Assembly (NCBI GenBank): GCA_964019335.1
Contig: OZ025650.1
Span: forward strand, 757,001-821,000
Source of the DNA: Diplonema japonicum
Taxonomy: Eukaryota; Euglenozoa; Diplonemea; Diplonemida; Diplonemidae
Direction: 5' to 3'
Length of the DNA stretch: 64,000 bases
Shown: one piece after another, positions 20,552 to 30,808 of the stretch
Position numbering within the stretch: the first letter of the stretch is position 1
Layout of the letters: every line of letters starts with the position of its first letter
Program-made: the position numbers and the translations under genes
Notes under the pieces: generated by a model
Told to the model about the DNA's origin: nothing
The model's database searches: none
Seen by the model: only the letters and a program-made list of their open reading frames with translations

Positions 20552-21310
20552 ATGGAACCAGTACTGGAAGTACGGATTTCGTTCAATGGCCTCTCCTCGT
20601 CACGAGAAAAAATGAGCGAAGAGGCTGCAGACTTAATGATGAAAGAGCTGACACGAAAAGTGAAGGTAAGAGGAGGGGTAGCTGGATTGATGAAAGAAAT
20701 AGGAGGGAGAGGAGAAGTCGGGATCGTTATGAAGGAACTGACCCGGATCGGGGTCCGAACAAAGATGCAGTTTTTGGCGAGGGGACAGGTTATGGCTGAA
20801 CACATGGTGGGGGGCCTGCGTGATGAGGAAATAATACATTGTGTTGTGACAGTGGACCAAGGCGAAGGTTCTGATAGGGGATCATTTGTGCTCCCGACAC
20901 GGGGGTTTGACAGACTTTTAGAAGCCGGTTTTTCGTCAGAAGATGTTTCCACCATGCGGGATCAATTTCTTTCTTCGCGCTCTTTTCCACAACTTACTGA
21001 CACTCTCTCCTTAGAGGACGCCTGGCTTGACGCTCTCGAGAACCAGCCTCCCGCCCCCGCTCCCCAGTACATTGTCCCTATGGAGGGACATGATGATACT
21101 GAAGTCGAAGTTTTAGTTAACCCACCTGAGAACCAGCCGGTTATCTACCAGGAAGATCTTTTCATAGGTTGGATCGTGGGCTTTTTCTTTGGTGTTACTT
21201 CAGTGCTTCTTTTGCACCCCAAACCAAAAAAACCACTTCAGTTGGGGGTATTCCTAGGTATCCTGGCCAATATCGTGATGGGTGTAGTTGCATACAATAC
21301 AACAAGATGA
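20552..21310 (+). CDS. Dsc3-like (DUF2407) membrane protein of a Golgi/ER ubiquitin ligase complex
   Basis: 252 residues. The C-terminal half fits the Dsc3/DUF2407 pattern: RGFDRLLEAGFSSEDV, MRDQF, LEDAWLD, an acidic linker, then two membrane segments with GWIVGFFFGV and LGVFLGILANIVMGVVAY. Dsc3 is a subunit of the Dsc E3 ligase that removes membrane proteins at the Golgi and endosomes in fungi. The N-terminal region would be the ubiquitin-like part but is diverged (GGVAGLMKEIGGRGE repeats). The family call rests on the C-terminal pattern only. Confidence 0.65.
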   Translation: MEPVLEVRISFNGLSSSREKMSEEAADLMMKELTRKVKVRGGVAGLMKEIGGRGEVGIVMKELTRIGVRTKMQFLARGQVMAEHMVGGLRDEEIIHCVVTVDQGEGSDRGSFVLPTRGFDRLLEAGFSSEDVSTMRDQFLSSRSFPQLTDTLSLEDAWLDALENQPPAPAPQYIVPMEGHDDTEVEVLVNPPENQPVIYQEDLFIGWIVGFFFGVTSVLLLHPKPKKPLQLGVFLGILANIVMGVVAYNTTR

Positions 21311-21442
21311 GTTTTTTTTCTCCTTTTTTTTTCCCGATGCCCCCTTGCCCCCAATTCTAAAAAAAAAACGAAATATTCTACAGGAGAGAAGAGCCCAAGT
21401 TCTAATTATTTTCTTCAAATTCTTTTTCTTTTGAATGCTTGA

Positions 21443-23563
21443 ATGGGATGTGGTGCTTCGAACGATTCTGATGCGAAGGAAGGCAGCGTTACCTCTTTAG
21501 AGAATGGCAAGGTTTGTAAAAAAGAAAAAAAAAAGATAAAAAATCCTTCCGTTCAAAGGTGTTGGATATTGTGCCGTCGGAACGAAAGGGCCTCCATTCA
21601 CCAAGAGACGCAGTGCCATACAATGAATTCAAAGGTATAAAAAAAAATTTTTTTTTAAATCCTATTCCCTCACTTAGTGAATTCAGACAACGTTACAGTC
21701 GACCCGCAGCAGCAGACCCCCGTTCTCCCGATGAAGCCCTTCGGCCGAGTCACAAAACTGTTCAATACAAATCGAATGACCTGCAATTTCGACGAAGGGG
21801 GAAACCCCGAGAAAGAAGTCATGTGGGAACTAATGAAGGGAGAACGCATACTGAGATGGCACGTCCCTACCCCTGAAACGATGAACAAGAACGATGAAGA
21901 TTGCCCGCCTGCCGTAGTTATAGGGTCTGACCTGGGAAAGTACACAGTGCAGTTGTCAAAAGAAGAAGCTTCGGTGATACCAAGGCAAGCTAAAAACAGT
22001 GTGAACAAAGTGATCGACATTGAAGAGGGACTTGATTTGTCGGCCTTGTCAGCACCAACTCTTCTAAAAAACCGATGGAAGCACACCCGACTCAAAGACT
22101 TCAAGGTACGAATGCTGATAGGTCACGGCAGGGCGATCCGCATCGTTGGCCTTTCGAGTGATAACCGTCTACTCGTCACTGGCGATGGAATCGAGGGACG
22201 ACAGATGCTACTCCGTTGTGCCGATCCGAGTTCTGGCAAGCGGATTGGGTCACTGTCAGGTCGGGGTGGAACTGGTGAGGCTCCTTGTGACCTGTGCTTC
22301 TCGACCAACGGACAACTCTTAGCAACATGCGACCAAAGCGACACAGTTCTAATCTGGGACATGACAACTTTCAGATGCAAAAAGAGCGTACAGTTCGAAG
22401 GTGCCGAGGGTTCTGAGCTTTTTGTTGTCGGCGTGAAACTTTCCCCAGATGGGAAACTCGCCATCGCCGCCGCGGAACAATCCACCGATGAAGGGATGAA
22501 CCGAGGAAGAGTTGTCATATGGGACTTCATTCAAAAGAAACAACGACTCGTCTTCAAGGAGCACACCGCAACCGTTCTCTGCGTGGCACTGACACCGAAC
22601 TCCGAAATGATAATGTCAGGTGGGAGAGACGGTATGCTGCTGGTGTGGAAGGTGTCTGACGGCGAAGTTGTGTATAGATTACAAGGACACCCGAGCGGGA
22701 TAAGAAGCTGCAGCTTCAACCACAACTGCACAATGATGCTTTCTCTTGACGCGAAGGTGTTCGCATTGTGGAGTGTGAATACAGGGAAGTGTTTCTTCTC
22801 CCGGCACATCGATGGATCGGTCATGGAGGGGGAAGTTGTGCCGACTCTCCCTTCCCCACGAGCGGAAAGACCAAGCAAGCTGAGGTTCACTGCTGCCCAG
22901 TTCGCACCCTCTGGGTTAATTCTTTTAGCCTCCAGCGACAGAATCGTGCGGTTGATCGCACCTCACGATCAGAGTGAATCTTTCTCCTTTATGTCACGTG
23001 CGCCAATAAGCTGTGCATCTGCCGGCTCCAAGAATATCGCACTTGGCGACATGTACGGGAATGTGTACATTATTGACATGATCCTCACAGCGTGTGACTC
23101 ACTGCCTCCGTTGCCGCCTGAACCGAAACCCTGGGACGAAGAAGACGAGGAAGAGGACGAAGAAGCAGAAGACCCGCATTCGGATTTTGAACCCCAACCC
23201 TACCCAACCCTCAACACCGATCTTAATGATGAAGAAGAAGAAGAAGAAGAGGAAGAAGAAGCTATATCAGCGACTTCCATCGAGTCACCTGTTGCCGTTG
23301 ACAGTGATCTTCTTACCACTGCTCTTGAACAAGCCTCTTCGCGTGTCAAAACAAGAGAGACTGAGATTTCTCCACCTTCATCTCCATTCAGGCAGGGCAC
23401 AAAGGGCGTTATCCCTAGTCCTTTATCGCGGACTGGGTTGCTTCAGGGCAGGCGGCGTTCTTTGGGTGAACATGAAATGGCGGAGCGAAAAAGCTCACTT
23501 AACAAAAGAATTATACACGCAGATGATGATGACGAGGAAGAAGAAAAGAAAAGCCAGGAATGA
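21443..23563 (+). CDS. WD40-repeat protein with N-myristoylation signal and acidic tail
   Basis: Exons 21443-21511, 21559-21634 and 21678-23563 give 676 residues in one frame. The N-terminus MGCGASNDSD is a clear N-myristoylation and palmitoylation signal, so the protein is probably membrane-anchored. Residues about 155-500 hold WD40 repeats (LIWDMTTF, VVIWDFIQKK, LLVWKVSDGEVVYRL, FALWSVNTGK). A very acidic Asp/Glu-rich stretch (about 505-560) and a Ser/Pro-rich tail follow. Adaptor or scaffold role is likely; I recognise no specific orthologue. The two 5' introns (47 and 43 nt) are needed to reach the ATG. Confidence 0.8.
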
Positions 23564-24052
23564 AGACGAAAAAAAAAAGAAGAAAAGCATTTACATGCAT
23601 TTCACAAATGAGAAGAAAAAAAAGCGAAATGCCTACCGCAAGGTAAGGGGGGTGTACAAAAAAAAAGGGGGGGGTAATCCATACTTCCGTTCCTCTTGCC
23701 TCGTGTGATTTAAATCTGGCGCAGTTCTTAAAATTTCCTCTTTTTTGTTATCCTTTGTTATTCATTCACCTTTAATTTTATTCCTCTCTTCCTTTTCCTT
23801 TTTTTTTTTCTATTTCTTTTCCTTTTTATTCCCCTTCTACTTGCACCCTTCTCTGCACTCCCTTTATTCCTGTTTCCAACGCATTACTTTTTTCAAGTAT
23901 TTTTCTTCTCAGTGCAACAAAAGGCTGGCGTTTTGAAAAGTTAGGAACAAAAAAGCTTTCCTTTTGCTCCCTGGTGACTGATTTTGCACTCCTCGACTAT
24001 CGTGTCTTAGAAAAAGAAGGCAAAAAAAAAAAAAAGAAAGAAAAGAAAAAAC
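23564..24052 (+). other. Non-coding spacer
   Basis: A-rich then T/C-rich sequence with G- and A-runs. No supported ORF or RNA gene. It ends in an A-rich leader before the ATG at 24053. Confidence 0.65.
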
Positions 24053-24719
24053 ATGGCTGAGCTCGAAGTAACTGAGGAGGTGAAGACCGGTGACGCTTTC
24101 GACGAGGAGATTGAAGAGATGAGGCTGAAAGTTCTGCAGATGGAAGAGAAATTGAAAGGCCAACAGACTGAGCTGGCAGAGGAGGCCAAAGATGACGATG
24201 CTGAGGCTGGGGACGATGCAGCTTCCATCTACATTGGACAGGTATGCAAAAAAACTCTTCTGAACATTTCGCATTAGGTCGACTATCAGACGACCCCCTC
24301 AGATCTTGCAGGCCACTTTAACGAGTGCGGCACAGTGAAGCGTGTTACCATCCTTTGCGACAAACTCTCTGGCCACCCCAAGGGCTACGCCTACATGGAG
24401 TTTGAGGACCCCGCGTCTGTTGACAACGCAGTCCTCCTCCACGACACTATCCTTAACGGCCGAAAGCTCAAGGTCTCTCCTAAACGGACGAACTATCCTG
24501 GCATGGCAGTCAAGGGCAAAGGAGGCAAAAAGGGCGCCTTCAAGGGCTATAAGGTATAAATAGTCTTTTTTTGTTTACCTCAACAGGGGAGCTGGTGGGG
24601 CGACATGTACAGCAGTGTCTACAGCCCATATGCTGCTTCTGGCAAAGGGGGAAAGAAAGGAAAGAAAGGATGGTATGCCATTTTTGCAGTTTTTTGTATT
24701 TCGCCTGGGTTTCGCCAGA
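24053..24719 (+). CDS. PABPN1: Nuclear poly(A)-binding protein (PABPN1/PABP2-like)
   Basis: Exons 24053-24241, 24278-24553 and 24587-24672, with a possible last intron 24673-24718 whose splicing creates the stop TGA. This gives 183 residues. Order: acidic N-terminus, coiled coil (about 20-45), one RRM (about 57-135: SIYIGQVDY as RNP2, KGYAYMEFED as RNP1) and a Gly/Lys-rich tail. The RRM and the coiled coil before it match PABPN1, which controls poly(A) tail length on nuclear mRNA. If the last intron is not removed, the frame runs to 24904 through retrotransposon-derived DNA, so the 3' end is uncertain. The retrotransposon nest begins only about 25 bases downstream. Confidence 0.85.
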
Positions 24720-24742
24720 CATCAGACTGGTCCAGCAAAGTC

Positions 24743-24766
24743 GCGGTTATCACCGCAAAAAAAAGT
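24743..24766 (+). mobile_element. Remnant 3' end of a LINE-2-like element
   Basis: GGTTATCACCGC followed by an A-run resembles the LINE-2 3' terminus GGTTATTATTGC plus A-run seen at 25889-25910 and 31231-31250. It lies just before the first eight bases of tRNA-Cys (24771-24778), the same position as the other LINE-2 ends. An inverted match lies at 27737-27757. Confidence 0.45.
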
Positions 24767-24778
24767 ATGTGGGTACGT
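24767..24778 (+). repeat. Left target-site duplication of LINE-2 at tRNA-Cys
   Basis: ATGTGGGTACGT is identical to 25911-25922. The last eight bases are the first eight of tRNA-Cys. The copies flank the LINE-2 fragment exactly. Confidence 0.75.
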
Positions 24779-25910
24779 CCACGCCGGCCAAAACCGCCTC
24801 AGACACCTGGGAGGAGAAGCGGGTCTCGCTGGTCCCCGAACTATGGGACGGCGAAGTGGTACACCCAGAGAAGACAGGGGGGAAATCCCGAGGGGTCATC
24901 CTAACAAGGAATCCGGAGACAGTGCTCTCACTGAAACCCTTTCCAGGGTCCTCATCTGCCACCTTGTTCACCAAACAGGGTATCAAGACAATGCACCTTA
25001 TTGAGCTTAAGGGCGACGGTCCACCACCCCCGAAGTACACTGCTCCTAGAACAGTCCAGACAACCGCGACCACCGAGGCCGTCATCCTGGGCAAACGGAC
25101 AAGTCCCGGACACGTGGAAACAGGCGTTGGTCGTCCCGATTCCGAAGCCAAGCAAAGACCCCACTGAGATGGAGTCCTACCGCCCCTTCAGCCTGACAAG
25201 CTACCTAGGTAAACTCATGGAAAGGATGGTTGAGGCCCGCGTAACGTTCCTCCTCGACTCCCCAACGACGACGGTTGAAGGACTTCACCCCGCCCAAGCC
25301 GGATTCAGGAAGGGGAGGTCCACCGAAGAGCAAGTCGCTGCCATCGTACAACACGTAGCGACGAAGAGAGATGCGGACGTAAAGGAGGCCAGCCTCACCA
25401 TACTTTTCGAAGGCGTTCGACAGAGTCAACCACAAAGCCCTGATACAGAAGATGACGCAGAAGCGCTTCCCTGCAGCCTACAGTGGGTTGCCTCCTTCCT
25501 GGAGTTCAGGACAGCAAGAGTGATCGTAGAAGGTGTCAAGGGGTCCCCCTACAAAGTCAAGAGCGGCGTTCCGCAGGGTTCGGTGCTCGGTCCGGTCCTA
25601 TTCACCATTCGTCGAAGACCTTGCGAGGGAGCTCGAGGGAATGGCTGGTCTCGCCACGATCTACGCCGACGACCCGTCGTATCACAGGGTGCGTCAAAAA
25701 CACCTCCACCTCAGCCGTCATGTGCGAAGCCCGCTTGCGCCCCCTCGACCTGATGGCTGATCAGCGTCTGCTGTCCTATGGCAGAGGGTGCTAAGATGGG
25801 AAGGGACCCGGTGAACAAGGTGGCGCCCAAGGTGGAGCCCAAAATTGACAGACAAAAGACTGGAACACCTCCCCGTTTCCCCCCAGTGGTTATTATTGCA
25901 AAAAAAAAAA
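24779..25910 (+). mobile_element. LINE-2 copy (non-LTR retrotransposon), 5'-truncated and degenerate
   Basis: Contains reverse transcriptase sequence spread over at least three frames: VPIPKPSKDP with SYRPFSLTS, GFRKGRSTEEQ and SGVPQGSVLGPVLFT in one frame near 25100-25610, then the active-site-like YADD near 25668 in another. Frameshifts break it, so it is not functional. The 3' end is a C-rich run, CAGTGGTTATTATTGC and poly-A. A 12-bp direct repeat flanks it, and the right copy enters the intact tRNA-Cys gene. Confidence 0.8.
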
Positions 25911-25922
25911 ATGTGGGTACGT
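25911..25922 (+). repeat. Right target-site duplication of LINE-2 at tRNA-Cys
   Basis: ATGTGGGTACGT, identical to 24767-24778. Four bases lie upstream of the tRNA and eight are tRNA nucleotides 1-8. Confidence 0.75.
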
Positions 25923-25986
25923 AGCTCAGTGGTAGAGCGTTCGGCTGCAGTCCGATTGGTCCCTGGTTCGAACCCGGGCGTGCCCT
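25915..25986 (+). tRNA. tRNA-Cys (GCA)
   Basis: 72 nt fold as a full cloverleaf. The acceptor GGGTACG pairs with CGTGCCC (one G-T). The D arm is GCTC/GAGC, the anticodon loop CTGCAGT gives GCA, and the T arm is CCTGG-TTCGAAC-CCGGG. The discriminator base is T, as expected for tRNA-Cys. No intron. An identical copy lies inverted at 26033-26104. Confidence 0.95.
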
Positions 25987-26032
25987 ATTTTTCAAATTGT
26001 GAAGGAAAGAAATTTGTCCGGTAGGGAAAAAT

Positions 26033-26104
26033 AGGGCACGCCCGGGTTCGAACCAGGGACCAATCGGACTGCAGCCGAACGCTCTACCACTGAGCTACGT
26101 ACCC
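26033..26104 (-). tRNA. tRNA-Cys (GCA), inverted identical copy
   Basis: Reverse complement is identical to the tRNA at 25915-25986 over all 72 nt. The two genes face each other with 46 bp between them. The 5' end of this copy also abuts a LINE-2 3' end (A-run, then GCAATAATGACCACTG in + orientation). Confidence 0.95.
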
Positions 26105-26108
26105 ACAT

Positions 26109-27757
26109 TTTTTTTTTTGCAATAATGACCACTGCTTTTTAATATTTGTTCCACTGCCAGTGGGGGAGACAAAAGGAAAATTCTGAGCTAATAATAATAT
26201 CTGTTCCACTGCCGGGTCGGGAGCATCAGAGAAGGTTTGAAAAGGATAAAGGAAAATGGGGAAAGGAAGAAAAAATCAACAAAGATGAGTTGAAAAGCAG
26301 AGCTCGAGAAATCAAAAATCAAAGTGAAGGTATCATGAGCCTTTCGCCCAAGAAGAGAACAAACAGCACCATAGGTGGCGGGTCCTTTTTTTTCTTTAAA
26401 AAGCTTCTGTGTGGCCACTTACCAACAGAGAGGAGCGGTGAGTACTGGGACACTGTCCTTTTATCATTTCTTTTTTCTCTCCCTCTTCATTCCCTCCCAC
26501 CCTTATTAACATTACCCCTTTCCTTATTGTTTCACCCCTTTTTATTGAACGCCGAAGGCCCGCCCAGTCTGGTTCTCACCCCCTAATAAATTCCTTTGAC
26601 TGGACGTCCTTGGCCAACTCCGCACATTCCCCGCCAACAGCGCATCCTCCTCAAAAGGTTGGATCGTCTTAGGGATTTCAGGGCGACCATTGCTTAAACC
26701 AGCACGAGACCGTCCCCTTGCTGGATTTGTTGGGTCGGTGGGGCGCTAGATAATTAAAACATAAAATGAAAAGAAAAGGGGAAGAGAGAGGAATAGCAAC
26801 AGAAAAGACCTGGTAGCAGAACAGGGGAAAGATGACTCTACTCTTCTAAGTTCCCCATGTCGAGGGCCCCGGTCGTCGTCGTCGTCGGTGCTGGCGTCAG
26901 GCAACCAACGCGATGGAGCGGCAGGACCAACTTGTGAGAGGAAGGTAGGGGTTGGGAGAGGGATAGTTGATGTAGAGGGCCGGTCAGGGCCCGGATCAGC
27001 ACGAAAAACGCCCCCGGCTCCGCGCCACTCGAGAGAGATGCCTTTCCGGCTTCCGCTTCGTTCCCTCCCCGGCCAGAGCGTCAGCCTTCTCGTTCCCGTC
27101 CACCCCACAGTGGGAGGGCACAAACTGGAGGACCACCGTGTCCCCTGCGTGCGCGCCGCGGACACCAGCCGGCTCCACGTCTGGTGGTCGAGCTTCTCCC
27201 TCTGTCGCGTTGGGCCAGCTCGCAGCTGCTCGACGAGGGAGATCGACAGCGGGGACTTCGCCAGCGAAGGGTGTGTTTTTCGGAGGGTGGCCACCATATC
27301 CAGCGCCGTTTTCACAGCCATGCCCTCTGCCCGAAAAGATGAACAGAAGTCGTTGACGCCATGGCACACAGACACAGGGGTCAGGGGGGGAGGCAGCTGC
27401 AGATAAACCCCAGAGCCACCTTTCGCCTTCTGTCCGACCTGTACAACCGAGCCATCCGTGTAGGCATGGATGCCCGGGGGGAGGGCCGCAAGAGCAGCCT
27501 CGGCCGCCTTCCGCCTGTCCGCGAGCCCCTTCTTCCCCTTCCCTTTCCCTTTCCAGACACTGTCGTGTGTCGTCGTCGCCCCCGGTGTAGAGTCCCGTCG
27601 CCAGCGTGGCCGCCTGCGGTAGGAGGAATCGGAGCGTCGTCCGCAGGTCGGAGATCATCTCCTGCTGAGAGTCGATCGTCCTCTCAGCGCGGCGACGAGC
27701 TCAGTGAGAGCGGCGACCTCAGGCGAACTCTTTTTTGCGGTGATAACCGCAAATCTG
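26109..27757 (-). mobile_element. LINE-2 copy on the minus strand, degenerate
   Basis: Minus-strand reading gives an RNase H-like segment (FVPSHCGVDGNEKADALAGEG near 27060-27130, plus SSFRAEGMAVKTALDM in another frame), so frameshifts are present. Its 3' end (sense strand CAGTGGTCATTATTGC and poly-A) abuts the inverted tRNA-Cys. The outer limit near 27757 is set by a GCGGTTATCACCGC plus A-run and is uncertain. I found no left target-site duplication. Confidence 0.65.
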
Positions 27758-27821
27758 CGGATTTTCTGGCAGCCTTTAAAAAGTTGCAGCATGGTTTCTT
27801 ATTATTGTCGGCTGTGGTGTA

Positions 27822-27838
27822 TCTCCTATGGTGTAGTG
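27822..27838 (+). pseudogene. Truncated tRNA-Gln fragment
   Basis: TCTCCTATGGTGTAGTG equals the first 17 nt of the tRNA-Gln genes at 29311 and 38046, then diverges into ACCGAGCGGTGCGAG. It is a broken tRNA or a left-over insertion junction. Confidence 0.6.
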
Positions 27839-27857
27839 ACCGAGCGGTGCGAGAGGG

Positions 27858-28897
27858 ACAGAAAGAAAGAAGTGGCGATCATGAGGCTGAGGGTGGGGAA
27901 GAGCCCACTCACTTGCGGATACCTACTCATACCCCCAGTCGAGGAGGTCCCGTGCCATCTATGTTCGCAACCCCAGACTCTAAGCCACCTCCTACGGGAA
28001 TGCCAAGACGAAAAGAGGATCGACCAAAGGAGTCAGATCTTCGGTAGCTCCCTTCCTTCCCTCAAAGTCCTCCTGTCCACCGACGCCTGTAAGACCGCCC
28101 AGCTCTTGGAGCGGCAGGGAACATTGTGAAAAAACTTATAAATTATAATATATTATACTCTCCAAACATTGAGGTCTGAAGTTGTTATACGACTTCAGAC
28201 TGCAATTGTTTCTAACTCAATCTCTCGACTCTGGCTTCACTCCTATCCTTTCTTTTCACCTCCCTCCCCAGTGTCTTCCCTTATTTTCCATTACCAGGCC
28301 CCTGTCCCCCGCCCCCAGTGTTATTCAAATTTTCACTCACCTTTCATATAGAAAGAAAAAAGAAAAAAAAAAAAAAAAAAAGAAAAAAAAGGACAGATGA
28401 TTCAAGCTTCGGTGTACACAATCGAGCTTGATTTGAATTCCTTTATTTTGAGAAAAAAAAAAAAAAACTGAAGAACGAAACTTAATTGAATTGAATTTAT
28501 TGGCTCCCGAAAGCCCAACAAGTCCAGCAGACGGTGGAGTTTCACAGTCAGCTGGTTAATTTTTCACAATTGAAACTCCTCCAAAGTTCTTAAAATCTGG
28601 GAGGTCGTCTCTTGTTACTAGAGGCGGCTAATGCCTCGAGACCCAGGTGCTGCCTGGTGGGTGGGATCGGTTTTATTTTATTATGAAAAGAGCGTGGTGA
28701 GGGGGTCCAAGTAATTTACAACAGGGAGCAGCGGACCAGGACCCCTCGACCAATGGCTCAGTAACAGAGACTGCTTTTCACGAATCACTTTCAAACACCT
28801 CTCTTGGTTTGAAGTGATGTCCCTTTCCCTTTCCCTTGAATGGTTTTCTCTACTCCCCTTCGATCCTCCCGCCTGGTAGTGGAATATTTATTATTAT
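27858..28897 (+). mobile_element. LINE-1 copy A (non-LTR retrotransposon), 5'-truncated
   Basis: Nearly identical to the last kilobase of the full-length element (36945-38030): the end of ORF2 with the zinc knuckle CHLCSQPQTLSHLLREC, the same 3' UTR with A-runs, and a TTA-repeat tail. TGCGAGAGGG flanks it at 27848-27857 and 28898-28907, a likely 10-bp target-site duplication. Few differences from the full-length copy, so insertion was recent. Confidence 0.85.
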
Positions 28898-28912
28898 TGC
28901 GAGAGGGTCACC

Positions 28913-29297
28913 TTTTCCCTTCCTTTCCCTTCCTTCCCCTTCCTCTCACTGTTTCCCATTTCCTCTTTTTTTATTTTCACACTCACCAATGATTCGCTCA
29001 ATAGGAGCAACACCTCCCTGGGGGGCTTTCCGCCGGAGGTTCCAGCCAAAGAAGGACATCCAGCTGGAAGGTAGGCCCCCGTTTTTCTCTCACTTGACTG
29101 AGGGAATAATGTAATTCAGCCCTCTTCGGCTGTCCCAAAGCAGAGCACGGGTTGGTGGGGGACCAGGGCTCCTCCTGCTTGCAGAAGCCTGGTCCATTGC
29201 CCTCCCTATTTCCCCATGGTTTCCCTTCACCTTTTTTTCCCTTTTCTCAGGTGTTGCTCTCCATGGCGGCCCTGCATTGGTATTTTGAAAAAAAAAA
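28913..29297 (+). mobile_element. 385-bp insert with poly-A tail and 12-bp target-site duplication
   Basis: GAGAGGGTCACC occurs at 28901-28912 and 29298-29309 and bounds this segment exactly. The segment starts with a C/T-rich stretch, contains a short open stretch (RSIGATPPWGAFRRRFQPKK) and ends in an A-run. This fits a retroposed transcript or a SINE-like or truncated LINE copy landing just upstream of tRNA-Gln. Source unknown. Confidence 0.6.
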
Positions 29298-29310
29298 GAG
29301 AGGGTCACCA

Positions 29311-29382
29311 TCTCCTATGGTGTAGTGGTTAGCACTCGGGACTCTGAATCCCGCGACCGCGGTTCGAATCCGCGTAGGAGAA
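29311..29382 (+). tRNA. tRNA-Gln (CTG)
   Basis: 72 nt cloverleaf: acceptor TCTCCTA/TAGGAGA, anticodon stem CGGGA/TCCCG with loop CTCTGAA giving CTG, T arm CGCGG-TTCGAAT-CCGCG, discriminator A. The body TGGTGTAGTGGTTAGCAC is typical of eukaryotic tRNA-Gln. A T-run follows at 29384, as for pol III termination. Identical to 38046-38117. Confidence 0.95.
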
Positions 29383-29619
29383 TTTTTTTGCCAAGTCTTT
29401 GATGTGCGTCAAGCAGAGGACAATTACACCCTGGGAGAGCATGCAAAAGTGGTGGAAGGCGAAGGCCCTCCGGCTATCGAGGTGACGGTAGTCCACCCTT
29501 GCGCGGAGAGACAGGCGGAGGCATATCAGGCGAAGCGGATACGGTGACACGAAGAAGAGGAGTATGGTGTCACCTAGATGACCTGTCCAAGCGTATATCA
29601 CCATCACCTGACCGAGCGG
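29383..29619 (+). other. Unidentified coding-like fragment
   Basis: After the T-run terminator a frame reads QVFDVRQAEDNYTLGEHAKV onwards for about 50 codons and stops near 29547. It has a coding-like composition but no start and no recognised family. It may be the remains of an inserted element or gene. Confidence 0.3.
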
Positions 29620-29626
29620 TGCGAGA

Positions 29627-30784
29627 ATTTCGAGAAGTTTGAAGAGCTAAACAGGGAACAAGAAGTTGCGATCATGAGGCTGAGAGTGGGGAAGAGCCCC
29701 CTCATAAGCGGGTATCTACTCAATCCCCCGGCCGATGTGGTCACATGCCACCTTTGTTCGATGCCTCAGACGCTGAGCCACCTCCTGAAAGAATGCCAGG
29801 ACGATGGTAGAGCTGACCAGAGAAGTCAGATCTTCGGTTCCTCCCTTCCTTCGCTCAAGGCCCTACTGTCAACTGACGCCGGGAAAACCGTACAATTCCT
29901 GGAACAGCAGGGCCTGTTGTGACCGACCGTGAGATATAATCCCCTTTATAAATTATATTATAAACTAAACTTTACTTATATACTTTTCTCTCAAATTATC
30001 CTGAGTTTGAAGCTGTACTGTTGTTATACGACTTCAGACAGCAATTGTTTCTAACTCAATCTCTCGACTCTGGCTTCACTCCTATCCTTTCTTTTCACCT
30101 CCCTCCCCAGTGTCTTCCCTTATTTTCCATTACCAGGCCCCTGACCCCCGCCCCCAGTGTTATTCAAAATTTTCACTCACCTTTCATATAGAAAGAAAAA
30201 AGAAAAAAAAAAGAAAAAAAGAAGGACAGATGATTCAAGCTTCGGTGTACACGATCGAGCTTGATTTGAATTCCTTTATTTTTGAGAAAAAAAAAAAAAA
30301 GAAGAAAAAAAAAAAGAAGAATATATATAAAAAAAAAAAAAAAACTGTAGAACGAAACTTAATTGAATTGAATTTATTGGCTCCCGAAAGCCCAACAAGT
30401 CCAGCAGACGGTGGAGTTTCACAGTCAGCTGGTTAATTTTACACAATTGAAACTCCTCCAAAGTTCTTAAAATCTGGGAGGTCGTCTCTTGTTACTAGAG
30501 GCGGCTAATGCCTCGAGACCCAGGTGCTGCCTGGTGGGTGGGATCGGTTTTATTTTATTATGAAAAGAGCGTGGTGAGGGGGTCCAAGTAATTTACAACA
30601 GGGAGCAGCGGACCAGGACCCCTCGACCAATGGCTCAGTAACAGAGACTGCTTTTCACGAATCACTTTCAAACACCTCTCTTGGTTTGAAGTGATGTCCC
30701 TTTCCCTTTCCCTTGAATGGTTTTCTCTACTCCCCTTCGATCCTCCCGCCTGGTAGTGGAATATTTATTATTATTATTATTATT
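29627..30784 (+). mobile_element. LINE-1 copy B, 5'-truncated and more diverged
   Basis: Homologous to the 3' end of the full-length element: ORF2 C-terminus with CHLCSMPQTLSHLLKEC, shared 3' UTR, A-runs and a long TTA-repeat tail. The protein part differs at many positions (for example NPPADVVTCHLC against IPPVEEVPCHLC), so this copy is from another subfamily. A short TGCGAGA repeat (29620-29626 and 30785-30791) may be its target-site duplication. Confidence 0.8.
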
Positions 30785-30795
30785 TGCGAGAGGGT

Positions 30796-30808
30796 CACCA
30801 TCTCCTAT
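30796..30808 (+). repeat. Left target-site duplication of LINE-2 at tRNA-Gln
   Basis: CACCATCTCCTAT matches 38041-38053 (CACCCTCTCCTAT) with one difference. The last eight bases are tRNA-Gln nucleotides 1-8. The two copies are now far apart because a full-length LINE-1 inserted later. Confidence 0.7.

Noticed and set aside
24743-27757. GCGGTTATCACCGC at both outer ends as terminal inverted repeats of one DNA transposon
   Set aside because: The motif resembles LINE-2 3' ends, and the enclosed coding pieces are reverse transcriptase and RNase H on opposite strands. Two LINE copies explain it better.
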